Shown in pieces: positions 8,246 through 18,544 of a stretch of 64,000 nt of DNA (position 1 is the stretch's first letter; the number at the start of each line of letters is the position of its first letter). A program made the translations under genes and the position numbers. Source of the DNA: Paracoccaceae bacterium (GTDB taxonomy: Bacteria > Pseudomonadota > Alphaproteobacteria > Rhodobacterales > Rhodobacteraceae); assembly GCA_027486345.1 (NCBI GenBank), contig JAIXPH010000003.1:1-64000 (forward strand). The letters run 5' to 3'. Below the pieces are notes generated by a model. It saw nothing but the letters and a program-made list of their open reading frames with translations, searched no databases and was not told the origin of the DNA.

Positions 8246-9372
8246 GCAAGGAAGTCCTTCAGGTCAGATAACACAGCTAATAGTCGCGGAGTTACGGCAA
8301 AGAAAGCGACCGACCGCATGTCGGCATCACTGTCGTCAAAAGCTTCCACTTGTATCAAGTCTGACTTAATCGTAACGATTGCTTCAATACCATCAACCGA
8401 AAACTCAAACGTCATCGAGCCATCAACTTGAGCAAATGCCGCTATGCCAGAATACTTGGCACTTACGAAACGACCGATATCGCGTGCCTTATGCATCACC
8501 TTAGTAGGTATCTTTATGCCAAAGCCATCTCTCCAGCCATCTGCTAGCTTTTCGACATCTTTCAACCTACTCTCCAACCGCAGCGTCTCTGCAGAAGCTG
8601 GGAGTAGCGCCAACGCACGTGCTTCTGTCACGGATGTTATCGCGCCGCTTTGTGCGACCTTCACTTGGCACGAGAATGTGACTGTACAATTTAGAGCGTT
8701 GGAGAATTCAGCGCGCAGAACAGATCGATCTACAGGAAAACTAAAGACACCAAACTCGCTAATCAGTTTGACCTTCTCAAGCGCATCGTCAATAGCCGTA
8801 ACTATTGCTAAGCCAGCAATTTCTTTAAAGCCAGGAACGCGGACCGCCGCCACCAAACGGTCACAAGTTTGCCTGCTGTAGCGCACACGCGTTGTTCGAT
8901 CAGAATTAGTCGAAAACGCTGCGATCTCAAGTCGCTCATGTTCGCGAATGTTCTCAGCAAGCTTGACAAGGTCTGGTCGCAGTTTGTGTGGAAGAGGCGA
9001 GACAGGTGTATGGTTGTTTGCTGCCGTCACAATCTTCAAAAACCTAGCTTGCGCTAGCGAAAGAAAATCAATTCCGTGATAACTTATGGGTAGGCGATCC
9101 TCAATTGAGGTGTCTCGCCGGACCTCAGCCAACGCGCTGCCACTGCGCACACAGGAAAAGGAAAGAGACAAAGATTCTTTGAAGCCGTTTGGCAAACGTG
9201 CCCGCTCCGGGTTCATCTCTCTCCAAATCTCAGAAGCTAACTCTCTAAGAATTCTTTGATAAGATGCTAGGTTCTCCAAACAATCAAGAGGTAGGTTCGC
9301 ATTGCGAAAGCGATCGCCCATGAAATCAATGGACGCGAACTTCTCCTCATCAATGAACGTGCTTCGCTCCAT
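8242..9372 (-). CDS. Unknown protein, 376 aa, first gene of AT-rich pair
   Basis: No family is recognised with confidence. The N-terminal 70 residues include ASIDFMGDRFRNANLPLDCL and YQRILRELASEIWREMNPER followed by LPNGFKESLSLSFS, a pattern that looks conserved rather than random. The middle is helical and basic (RVRYSRQTCDRLVAAVRVPG) and the C-terminal half is strand-rich with alternating hydrophobics, possibly a small beta-barrel (EFGVFSFPVDRSVLRAEF). There is no signal peptide. The ATG at 9372 is chosen; an in-frame TTG at 9393 is the alternative, and neither has a good ribosome site. The line 8221-8280 at the junction of the two genes has only 26 G/C in 60. Confidence 0.6.
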   Translation of the reverse strand: MERSTFIDEEKFASIDFMGDRFRNANLPLDCLENLASYQRILRELASEIWREMNPERARLPNGFKESLSLSFSCVRSGSALAEVRRDTSIEDRLPISYHGIDFLSLAQARFLKIVTAANNHTPVSPLPHKLRPDLVKLAENIREHERLEIAAFSTNSDRTTRVRYSRQTCDRLVAAVRVPGFKEIAGLAIVTAIDDALEKVKLISEFGVFSFPVDRSVLRAEFSNALNCTVTFSCQVKVAQSGAITSVTEARALALLPASAETLRLESRLKDVEKLADGWRDGFGIKIPTKVMHKARDIGRFVSAKYSGIAAFAQVDGSMTFEFSVDGIEAIVTIKSDLIQVEAFDDSDADMRSVAFFAVTPRLLAVLSDLKDFLA

Positions 9373-9428
9373 ATAGGTACCATGCACAACCAAAGAAAGA
9401 AATCAACTCTTCACCGCTAGACGAGCAT

Positions 9429-11228
<1,800 letters not shown>

Positions 11229-11592
11229 GCGGGGGCATATAGCCTGTCAGGCAAGGCCGGGAAAGGGGCTTCGCGGCGGCAAAGCGGGGTTGTTGGGATG
11301 CCGGACGGGTGGGCCGCGCGGCGGCGCACAGGACGGGTGGTCATTCTGTCGCAGGCCCGGGCGCAAAGCGGGCGTCTGCCGCGGTGCCGGCGGGACAGGC
11401 GGCGCAGCATGTTGTGGCGGGCTGTCCGGGTGCGCCCAGATGTTCCCCTGCCCCCGCCGCATCGGCGGGTCTTTGCCCAATCAGCGGGAATCCTTGAAAT
11501 TTTCGCTTCGAATCGGCATACAGCATGGCAGAAAAATGACCGTCGGCGGTCCGCGGAAAGCGGCTGGCTGGCAGGCAAAGAGGCAGAACCCG

Positions 11593-11907
11593 ATGCTGAA
11601 ACCCGTTGTGCTTGCGGCCTGCGCCGCGCTGTATCTCCCCTTTTCCGCGACCACCGCAGCGGCTGGCCCGATCCAGAACGCCTGTCTGAACTCGGATCGC
11701 GATGCGGCCAACAGGTCGCTCTGTTCCTGCATCCAGCAGGTGGCCGACATGACCCTGGTGGGGTCGGACCAGCGCCGCGCGGCGAAGTTCTTCGCCGATC
11801 CGGACAAGGCGAATGAAACATGGTTGTCGCAACGGGCCAGCGATGACGCTTTCTGGGACCGCTACAAGAATTTTGGCCAAACGGCTGAGGCCTACTGCGC
11901 GGGCTGA
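11593..11907 (+). CDS. Small exported protein, 104 aa, unknown function
   Basis: Starts MLKPVVLAACAALYLPFS with a signal peptide probably cleaved after TTAAA-G near residue 24. The mature part has cysteines in NACLNSDR and LCSCIQQVAD that could form disulphides in the periplasm, then a helical region ending YKNFGQTAEAYCAG. An earlier in-frame ATG at 11536 would put non-hydrophobic residues before the signal and is less likely. No named family is recognised. A hairpin follows the stop. Confidence 0.65.
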   Translation: MLKPVVLAACAALYLPFSATTAAAGPIQNACLNSDRDAANRSLCSCIQQVADMTLVGSDQRRAAKFFADPDKANETWLSQRASDDAFWDRYKNFGQTAEAYCAG

Positions 11908-11922
11908 TACCCATGATGCAAT

Positions 11923-11951
11923 CCGGCACGATCCCCTTGGGTCCGTGCCGG
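11923..11951. terminator. Hairpin between convergent genes
   Basis: CCGGCACG (11923-11930) pairs with CGTGCCGG (11944-11951). There is no T-run on either side, so bidirectional termination is only likely, not shown. Confidence 0.5.
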
Positions 11952-11982
11952 CTCAGGTCAAGCCGGGTCTTGGGTGGCCGGC

Positions 11983-12921
11983 TTAGTGCCCGCTGATCAT
12001 CACCACGCCTTCAAAGCTGGACGACAAGGCAACCTTGTCAGCCCCCAGCTTTTCCTCTTCGGCATTGAACATCTGCGACAGGCTTTCCGGGGCGGCAACG
12101 CCATGCTGCCCAAGGAAGCTGGGCATTTGCAGGTCTTTTCCGCCGCAGAGAACAATTTCCCATCCCATGTGACCTTTGGCCAACAAGGCGCGGCCCCCCT
12201 TGCCGCCCTGTTCCCATGACGCAAGGGCGTGATCGCCCTCAACCACCACAGGCGCGACGGCAAGCGGGTTCTCTGGGGTGTCAAACTGCGCCTTCATCAC
12301 GGCGGTGATGGCATCGACATCGGTCATTCCGCTTTGGTCCAAGGCTGCCGCTTGGTCATGAGCGCCGTGCTTATGCGCGCTGTGGTCATGCCCGGCTTCG
12401 CCCCCTGCCGCATCGCCCTGCTGCATGTCATGCCCGGAATGGTCCATGTGATCCATCCCGCCCTCGCCCGGCTTGCGGGCATTGTCGACGGTGGCCTCAA
12501 TCTGCACTGCCCCGGCCTTCTCAAAGGTCAGGGTCAGCGAGAACTGGTCTCCGTCCTTCAGCGCGCGGGTCAGGCCCATGAGCATGATGTGATCGCCACC
12601 ACGGGCGAGTTCATGCATCTCTCCGGACGGCAGCGCGATCCCACCCTCAATCTGGACCATCTGCATCACACCATCGGCGCTTTCGACATGGGTGTGCAAC
12701 TCGGCCTTTTGCGCCACATCCGTCGCAACGGCGATGAGGCGGTCATCGGTTTCGGTGTTGTTGTGGATCATGAAGAAGACTGCGCCACTGCCGCCCACTG
12801 CCCCGTTGCTGCGGGCATAGACGTCGTGGATGTGGAGGCCTTCGGGGTGCTCCTGCGCAAATGCAGGGGCGGCAAGCATCAGCGCCAGCGCGGCGGCGGC
12901 AGGGAAAAGTCGTGCGAACAT
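11983..12921 (-). CDS. PCu(A)C copper chaperone fused to a copper-uptake-associated domain
   Basis: Periplasmic Cu(I) chaperone that supplies copper for cytochrome oxidase assembly. Residues 1-22 are a signal peptide; 23-150 are the PCuAC domain with the expected H-x-n-M ligands (VFFMIHN, LHTHVESADGVMQM, GGDHIMLMGL). A His/Met-rich linker (MDHMDHSGHDMQQ, HDHSAHKHGAHD) follows. Residues about 205-312 form a second domain (AVMKAQFDTPENPLAV, EGDHALASWEQGGKGGRALL, GWEIVLCGGK) that resembles a separate copper uptake system-associated protein. The DUF2946-like gene upstream is in the same direction and probably in the same operon. Confidence 0.85.
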   Translation of the reverse strand: MFARLFPAAAALALMLAAPAFAQEHPEGLHIHDVYARSNGAVGGSGAVFFMIHNNTETDDRLIAVATDVAQKAELHTHVESADGVMQMVQIEGGIALPSGEMHELARGGDHIMLMGLTRALKDGDQFSLTLTFEKAGAVQIEATVDNARKPGEGGMDHMDHSGHDMQQGDAAGGEAGHDHSAHKHGAHDQAAALDQSGMTDVDAITAVMKAQFDTPENPLAVAPVVVEGDHALASWEQGGKGGRALLAKGHMGWEIVLCGGKDLQMPSFLGQHGVAAPESLSQMFNAEEEKLGADKVALSSSFEGVVMISGH

Positions 12922-12966
12922 GTCAGGGTCCTTTGGTCGGTGTGAAGCTCTGGATAGGGTGAGACA

Positions 12967-13305
12967 TCAGACCGTGACCGGGGGACCCCGCGCGGAGGGG
13001 GCATGACCCGCCTGTGGCACAAGGACCTGCGCGTCGGACCGGACCAACAGGATCGGGCGGGCCGGGACCCGATGGCTTGGCAGCGTGGCGGGTGACGGGA
13101 TGGGCGGCAGCGCGGCAAGGCAGTCGGGGCAATGGTGCGGCACTTCAACCGGATTGCCCGCCGCGTCGAATGTGACGACGCGCGCGGCACCTTGGGCGCA
13201 GATGACCATCTGGATCAGTCCGGCAGCTTGCACGCGCGCTGCGGCAAAGGTGACAGAGGTCACCGTCAGAAGCAGGGCCAGAAGGATCGAGGTCAGGGCG
13301 CGCAT
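12967..13305 (-). CDS. DUF2946-like copper-associated protein, 112 aa
   Basis: A short exported protein with an N-terminal signal (LTSILLALLLTVTSVTFAAA), MVICAQGAARVVTFDAAGNPV and the CPDC motif (HHCPDCLAAL) near residue 60, then a Pro/Arg-rich tail ending ARGPPVTV. This is the DUF2946 pattern, often encoded beside copper transport or assembly genes; the cysteines could bind metal. It lies 45 bases upstream of the PCu(A)C fusion gene on the same strand, which supports a joint role in copper handling. Confidence 0.75.
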   Translation of the reverse strand: MRALTSILLALLLTVTSVTFAAARVQAAGLIQMVICAQGAARVVTFDAAGNPVEVPHHCPDCLAALPPIPSPATLPSHRVPARPILLVRSDAQVLVPQAGHAPSARGPPVTV

Positions 13306-13370
13306 GGCGTGCTGTTAGCGGCTCTGCCCCGCGTCGCCAAGGGGCAGCATGTCGCGGCGTCCAAAAGCGC

Positions 13371-13398
13371 AAAAACCCCGCCTTTCACAAGGCGGGGC
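13371..13398 (-). terminator. rpmB terminator
   Basis: On the minus strand GCCCCGCC pairs with GGCGGGG across an 8-base loop, followed by TTTTT (13371-13375 read in reverse). Confidence 0.88.
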
Positions 13399-13423
13399 AT
13401 CGCGTAGATTGGTCAGACAAAGA

Positions 13424-13711
13424 TCAGGCAGCAGCCTGGGCTTTGGCGACGTCTTTCTTGATCTTCAGCGCGGTCGTGGACAGTTCGTCGTCCTTGGCCT
13501 TGGCCAGGAACGCGTCCAGGCCACCACGGTGGTCCACGGTGCGCAGCGCCGCAGCCGAGACGCGCAGCTTGAACGACTGGCCCAGCACGTCCGAGATCAG
13601 CGTGACTTCGTTCAGGTTCGGCAGGAAGCGGCGACGCGACTTGTTGTTCGCGTGGCTCACCGTGTTGCCGGTCATCGGGCCCTTGCCCGTCAGTTCGCAG
13701 ACGCGCGACAT
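13424..13711 (-). CDS. rpmB: 50S ribosomal protein L28
   Basis: The 95-residue protein starts [24 protein letters not shown], the conserved L28 N-terminus, followed by the basic [16 protein letters not shown] segment and [18 protein letters not shown]. The C-terminal extension ([13 protein letters not shown]) is typical of alphaproteobacterial L28, which is longer than the E. coli protein. L28 binds 23S rRNA in the large subunit. A single-gene unit with its own terminator. Confidence 0.98.
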   Translation of the reverse strand: MSRVCELTGKGPMTGNTVSHANNKSRRRFLPNLNEVTLISDVLGQSFKLRVSAAALRTVDHRGGLDAFLAKAKDDELSTTALKIKKDVAKAQAAA

Positions 13712-13894
13712 GGTCGTGATCCTTCAAGTGATGCGGGACAGGGTCCGAGTCTGCCCCGGACGTCCGAATTCGATTTGGGGCGTTTAAGCGCAAAGTGCGG
13801 AAAGGTCAAGCGCGATGGGACCGGCGCCGCACGGCAGAGAGGCGATTTTTCTGCGAATAATCAGCACCGCCCGACAAAGCTGCGCCTGCGGCAC

Positions 13895-13968
13895 CCCCGC
13901 CGGGGGCCAGCCCCCATCGCCTGCAAGCAGGCGATTCCCCCGGGATATTTGCCGCAACGGGGAAGGGG
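13895..13968 (-). repeat. AAATATCC intergenic element, copy A
   Basis: On the minus strand the hrpB stop is followed at once by CCCCTTCCCCGTTGCGGCAA, then AAATATCCCGGGGG and a hairpin (ATCGCCTGC/GCAGGCGAT). Confidence 0.75.
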
Positions 13969-16398
13969 TCAGGTGCCGCGCGGTTTGGCGCGCAGGGTGG
14001 GTTCGGCCTCGGTCGGGTCCTCGGGCCAGGGGTGGCGGGGGTATTGCCCGCGCATGTCCTTGCGCACATCGGCATAGGACGTGGCCCAGAAGCGCGGCAG
14101 GTCCATCGTCACCTGCACCGGGCGCTGACCGGGCGAAAGCAGCGTGATCCGCAACGGGAGCCGCGCCTTGCCCACGGTGGGATGGGTGGTCACGCCGAAC
14201 ATCTCTTGCAGGCGGACCTCGATTCCCGGGGCCTCGCCGTCGTAGTCGATGGGGACGCGGCGACCGAGTGGCGTTTCAAAATGCGACGGCGTCAGACGGT
14301 CGAGCGTGGCCTCCTGATCCCAGTCGAGCCGGGCTTTCAGCGCCTCTTGGATATCAAGGCCGCGCAGGTCGGACTCCGTCCGGGCTTTGCCGAGGTGGGG
14401 CAGAAGCCATGTGTCCAAGCTGTCCATCAATCCGGCATCGGAACAGTCGGGCCAATCCGCCCCTCCTGCCCGCGCGAGTTCGATCCGCGCCCGCAGACGG
14501 CGGGCGGCGGGGGTGAAGGGCAGGCCGATCTGACGGATGCCGTCCAAGGCGGCGCGGGCGATGGCCTCGGCCGGGGCGTCGGTCCAGATGCGGTCATCCA
14601 GCACCACAGCCCCCAGCCGTTCCTGACGGCGGGCCAGCACTCGGCCCTCGCGGCGCGACCATTCGCATATGTCCAGCCAGCGGATACTGTCGGCGAAAAT
14701 CTCGCGCAACTCGGCTTCGGTGATCGCCAGCGCTTGGCGCACCTGCGCCTCGCGCGGGTCGCCGTCAAGATCGGTCGCCACGATCAGCCGCGCGCCCGAA
14801 AGCGCCGTGCCTTGGGCCATCGCGGCCCCCTTTCCGCCTGACAGCACCCAGCGCGGGGCATCTCCCTTGCGGCGCAAACCGATGCGATCAGGATAGGCAA
14901 GTGCGGCCATCTGCGCGCTGGACAGGTCCGGGTGCTGCGCCTGTGGCAAGGCGCGGGCCAGACGTTTCGCCTCCTCCCTAATACGGTCGATGGTGGGGCG
15001 GTGCGCGTCCGGGCCCGGGCGGTCGATGGCTTTCAACCGCAGGCCCAGGTCCGGCCCCGCGCCGCGCAGCGGATCACGTTCGGCCAAAAGCGCGGCGAGA
15101 GGTGCCGCCTTTGGCCCCGCCACCGCCAGCATATGCCCAAGGCGCGGATGCAGCGGCAGTGCGGCCAGCCTGCGGCCGTGATCCGTGATCCGCCCCTGCC
15201 CGTCCAGCGCCCCCAGATCGGCCAAGAGCGACCGCGCCTCGGCCAGCACGCCGGGATGCGGGGGCGTCAGGAAGGGCAGATCAGACCCACCCCAGAGCGC
15301 AAGTTCCAGCGCCAAAGCGGTCAGGTCTGCCGCCTCAATCTCTGCCGGAGGAAATGCGGCAAGGCCGCCCTCTTCGCCCTTGGTCCACAACCGGTAGCAA
15401 ACCCCCGCTGCCACCCGCCCCGCCCGGCCCCGGCGCTGTTCCGCCTCGGCCCGCGTCACCCGTTCGGTCACCAGCCGCGACATGCCCGAGCTTGCATCGA
15501 ATCGCGCCCGCCGCGCCCGCCCGCCGTCCACCACCACCCGGATATCCGGCAGCGTCAACGAGGTTTCGGCGATTGACGTCGCCAGCACTACCTTACGCCC
15601 CGGCGCCGGGGCCAAGGCCGCGCGTTGGGCGGCAAAATCCATCGCGCCGAACAGCAGGCGGATGCTGAAGCCCGCACCAAGGCGGGGGGCCAAGAGCGCC
15701 TCCACCCGCCGGATCTCGCCCTCACCGGGCAGGAAGACGAGGATGCCGCCCTCAGCCGTTTCCTCTGCCGCCTGCACCACCAGACCGGCCAAGGCCGCCT
15801 CGAACCGCAACGAGGCATCGGGCGGGCGCGGCAGCCAGCGGGTCTCCACCGGGAAGGCCCGGCCTTCGGAGGTCACCATCGGCGCATCGCCCATCAACCG
15901 CGCCACGGGGGCAGCGTCGAGTGTGGCCGACATGACAACCAGCATCAGGTCATCGCGCAGCGCGCCACGGATTTCCAAGGCCAGCGCCAGGCCAAGGTCG
16001 GCGTTCAGGCTGCGTTCGTGGAATTCGTCAAAGATCAGGCAGCCCACGCCGGGCAATTCAGGGTCCGATTGGATCATCCGCGTCAGGATGCCTTCGGTCA
16101 CCACCTCGATCCGGGTGTCGCGCGAGATCTTCGCCTCCCCCCTTATGCGGTAGCCCACGGTCTGGCCCACCGTCTCGCCCAGCGTTTCGGCCATCCGCTC
16201 CGCCGCCGCCCGCGCGGCGAGGCGGCGTGGTTCCAGCATGACGATCCGGCCCGGAATCAGCCCGGCGGCAAGGATGTCCAACGGCACCCGCGTCGTCTTG
16301 CCGGCACCGGGCGGCGCTTGCAGCACGGCCATGCCGCGCGCAGCAAGGGCGGCGCGCAGGTCTGGCAGGGCGGCATCAATGGGAAGGGATTCGGTCAT
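13969..16398 (-). CDS. hrpB: ATP-dependent helicase HrpB
   Basis: A DEAH-box helicase of 809 residues. Visible motifs: Walker A QAPPGAGKTT near 24-33, the DEFH variant of the DEAH box (LIFDEFHERSLNADLG), SAT (VMSATLDAAP), and QRRGRAGRVAAGVCYRL (motif VI), then the HrpB-specific C-terminal domain (GVTTHPTVGKARLPLRITLLSPGQRP). It is a conserved RNA helicase-like protein of unclear substrate. It is followed directly by a copy of the AAATATCC element. The gene upstream (DUF3108) points the same way. Confidence 0.95.
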   Translation of the reverse strand: MTESLPIDAALPDLRAALAARGMAVLQAPPGAGKTTRVPLDILAAGLIPGRIVMLEPRRLAARAAAERMAETLGETVGQTVGYRIRGEAKISRDTRIEVVTEGILTRMIQSDPELPGVGCLIFDEFHERSLNADLGLALALEIRGALRDDLMLVVMSATLDAAPVARLMGDAPMVTSEGRAFPVETRWLPRPPDASLRFEAALAGLVVQAAEETAEGGILVFLPGEGEIRRVEALLAPRLGAGFSIRLLFGAMDFAAQRAALAPAPGRKVVLATSIAETSLTLPDIRVVVDGGRARRARFDASSGMSRLVTERVTRAEAEQRRGRAGRVAAGVCYRLWTKGEEGGLAAFPPAEIEAADLTALALELALWGGSDLPFLTPPHPGVLAEARSLLADLGALDGQGRITDHGRRLAALPLHPRLGHMLAVAGPKAAPLAALLAERDPLRGAGPDLGLRLKAIDRPGPDAHRPTIDRIREEAKRLARALPQAQHPDLSSAQMAALAYPDRIGLRRKGDAPRWVLSGGKGAAMAQGTALSGARLIVATDLDGDPREAQVRQALAITEAELREIFADSIRWLDICEWSRREGRVLARRQERLGAVVLDDRIWTDAPAEAIARAALDGIRQIGLPFTPAARRLRARIELARAGGADWPDCSDAGLMDSLDTWLLPHLGKARTESDLRGLDIQEALKARLDWDQEATLDRLTPSHFETPLGRRVPIDYDGEAPGIEVRLQEMFGVTTHPTVGKARLPLRITLLSPGQRPVQVTMDLPRFWATSYADVRKDMRGQYPRHPWPEDPTEAEPTLRAKPRGT

Positions 16399-16437
16399 CC
16401 GCCCCTTGTCGCCAAGGCCAAGCCGCGCGTCCAGCCC

Positions 16438-17178
16438 TCAGCGCCGGACAAGTCGGGCGGTGCCGTACAGTGTCTCCATCTCGACCAGCATCACCCGCAT
16501 GCGGCCATCGGGGGCGGGCGCATAGGTCAGCGTGAAGGGAAAGCGGGTCTTTTCCGCCATGTCCTTGTCGGAAAACCCGGCGATGCGACGATATTCGCCC
16601 TGACAGGTCACCTGATCGCCCTCTACAACCGGCGCGGAGATCGACAACCGGCTGGAGCGGCGGCCATCGAACATCGGGACCGTCACCTGACATTCCTTGC
16701 CCGGGGCCACATCCTGCAGCGTTGCATAAAGCGCGGTCAGCGGGTCCACCGTGCCGCCCATGGTCGCGGGGTCAACATCGTTTTTCTGCGGCTCGCGCGG
16801 CGGATTGTAGCTGACCACCTTTGGCACGCCGCGCGGGTATTCCATCACCGCCTCGGAGACGCGCTTGCCGGTATCGGCCCGCTCGGCGTAACGCGCGGGA
16901 CGGTAAGCCCCATCCACCACACGCCCATTCACCCGCGCATCGTAACTCACCTTGCGCAGAAACGCGAGGATGCCACCTGACGCCAGCACCCCGCGCACCG
17001 CGTAATGCCCTTGCTCCTCAAGCCCGGAAAACTGCAACGACCCGGCGGTCAGCCCCAGCATCACCAGATCAAATTGCGCCTCTTGCCGCACCACCTCGGC
17101 ACGGGCGGGCATCGTCAACCCCAGTGTCAGCACAAGACCTGCCATCACGTGGCGCAGCAGCAAGACGGCGTCGGGCAT
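16438..17178 (-). CDS. DUF3108 exported protein, 246 aa
   Basis: The ATG at 17178 gives MPDAVLLLRHVMAGLVLTLG, a signal peptide ending ARAEV near residue 28. The mature part has the DUF3108 pattern: LGLTAGSLQFSG, YDARVNGRVVDGAYRPARYA, VVSYNPPREP and DPLTALYATLQDV, then a beta-rich C-terminus. Such proteins are predicted periplasmic beta-sandwich proteins of unknown role. It lies just upstream of hrpB on the same strand and diverges from meaB. Confidence 0.82.
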   Translation of the reverse strand: MPDAVLLLRHVMAGLVLTLGLTMPARAEVVRQEAQFDLVMLGLTAGSLQFSGLEEQGHYAVRGVLASGGILAFLRKVSYDARVNGRVVDGAYRPARYAERADTGKRVSEAVMEYPRGVPKVVSYNPPREPQKNDVDPATMGGTVDPLTALYATLQDVAPGKECQVTVPMFDGRRSSRLSISAPVVEGDQVTCQGEYRRIAGFSDKDMAEKTRFPFTLTYAPAPDGRMRVMLVEMETLYGTARLVRR

Positions 17179-17330
17179 CGGTCTCTCCACATCGGAAGGG
17201 GCGCAGGGAAACATCCCGCTTCCCTCTGGAATATCCCGCCCCCGTCAGGCACAAAACCCCAAGGGCGCCCGCCGTGGTCAAGATCGCGCGAGATCGGCGG
17301 GAAACCCCGCTAGAGGGCAGGAGGGAACAG

Positions 17331-18293
17331 ATGGATCTGGCGCAAGGCATCCTCACCGGCGACCGCCGCGCCTTGGCCCGTGCCATCACGCTGGTCGAAA
17401 GCGCGCGCAAGGATCACCGCACGCAGGCACTGACCCTTCTCGATGCGCTCCGGGGGAGCGGGAAACAGGCGCTGCGCATCGGGCTGTCGGGCACGCCGGG
17501 GGTGGGCAAATCCACCTTCATCGAATCCTTCGGCCTGATGCTGACCGGTCAGGGCCTGCGCGTCGCCGTGCTGGCGGTCGATCCCTCCTCCGCGCGCTCG
17601 GGCGGGTCGATCCTTGGCGACAAGACCCGGATGGAACAGCTGTCGCGCGACCCGCGCGCCTTCATCCGCCCCTCCCCCAGCCAAGCCCAGATGGGCGGCG
17701 TCGCCCGCCGCACGCGAGAGGCCGTGGCCCTGTGCGAGGCCGCAGGGTTCGACGTCGTGCTGATCGAAACCGTGGGCGTGGGCCAATCCGAAACCGTGGT
17801 GGCCGAGCTCTGCGACATCTTCCTGCTGCTCTTGGCCCCGGCAGGGGGCGATGAGTTGCAAGGCGTCAAACGCGGCATCATGGAAATGGCCGACATCATT
17901 CTGGTCAACAAGGCCGATGGCGACCTGAAACCCGCCGCCCTGCGCACCATGGCCGATTATGCCGGGGCCCTGCGCCTGTTGCGCCGCCGCCCGCAAGACC
18001 CCCCCGGCTTTCCCAAGGCCCTGGCAGTCTCCGCCTTGGAACAGGCCGGATTGCAGGCGGCCTGGGCCGAGGTGCAGTCGCTGGCCACATGGCGCAAGGA
18101 CCATGGCCATTGGGCCAGCCGCCGCGCGGCACAGGCGCAGCATTGGTTCATCGAAGAGGTCCGTCAGGGCCTCTTGGCCGCCCTGTCACAAAACCCCGCC
18201 CGTGACCGCATGGCGGACCTCGGCACCGCCGTCGCCCAAGGCACGCTCACGCCCGAGGCCGCAGCGGCGGAAATGCTCGCCGGCTTGCGCTGA
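17331..18293 (+). CDS. meaB: Methylmalonyl-CoA mutase-associated GTPase MeaB
   Basis: MeaB (ArgK-like) is a G3E GTPase that protects and reloads methylmalonyl-CoA mutase with cobalamin. It has Walker A GTPGVGKST at 54-62, the metal/base motif VDPSSARSGGSILGDKTRM, VVLIETVGVGQSE (switch region) and NKADG for guanine specificity. AGGAGGG lies 7 bases before the ATG at 17331, which excludes the long upstream open frame. No mutase gene is nearby, but methylmalonyl-CoA epimerase is encoded at 32916-33320, so the pathway is present. Confidence 0.95.
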   Translation: MDLAQGILTGDRRALARAITLVESARKDHRTQALTLLDALRGSGKQALRIGLSGTPGVGKSTFIESFGLMLTGQGLRVAVLAVDPSSARSGGSILGDKTRMEQLSRDPRAFIRPSPSQAQMGGVARRTREAVALCEAAGFDVVLIETVGVGQSETVVAELCDIFLLLLAPAGGDELQGVKRGIMEMADIILVNKADGDLKPAALRTMADYAGALRLLRRRPQDPPGFPKALAVSALEQAGLQAAWAEVQSLATWRKDHGHWASRRAAQAQHWFIEEVRQGLLAALSQNPARDRMADLGTAVAQGTLTPEAAAAEMLAGLR

Positions 18294-18352
18294 CCTCCTT
18301 CCCCGTTGCTCCAAATATCCTGGGGTCCGGGGTGAAACCCCGGCGGGCCCCG
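18294..18352 (+). repeat. AAATATCC intergenic element, copy B
   Basis: Directly after the meaB stop: CTCCTTCCCCGTTGCTCC, AAATATCC at 18313-18320, then CCGGGG-tgaaa-CCCCGG. The pattern matches copies A, H and I. Confidence 0.75.
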
Positions 18353-18544
18353 TCCTGCGCGGCACGCGCGGGATGGGGTGCATCGCTGGCGCGGGCGCTT
18401 CGCCCGCGCGCCGCTTGGTAACGCCCCGCCTGGTAACGCGCTGTAACCGAAAGTCATCGCATCACCCTTCCAAAGCCCTTCCGTAAACGTTACAGGTCGC
18501 CCCGAAGCGACGGCCCAAGGCGGAGGCCAAAAACGGGGATCACC

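Noticed and set aside
18483-18495. LacI-type operator before the MFS gene
   Set aside because: GTAAACGTTAC is an imperfect palindrome and no LacI-family gene is nearby; too weak to call.
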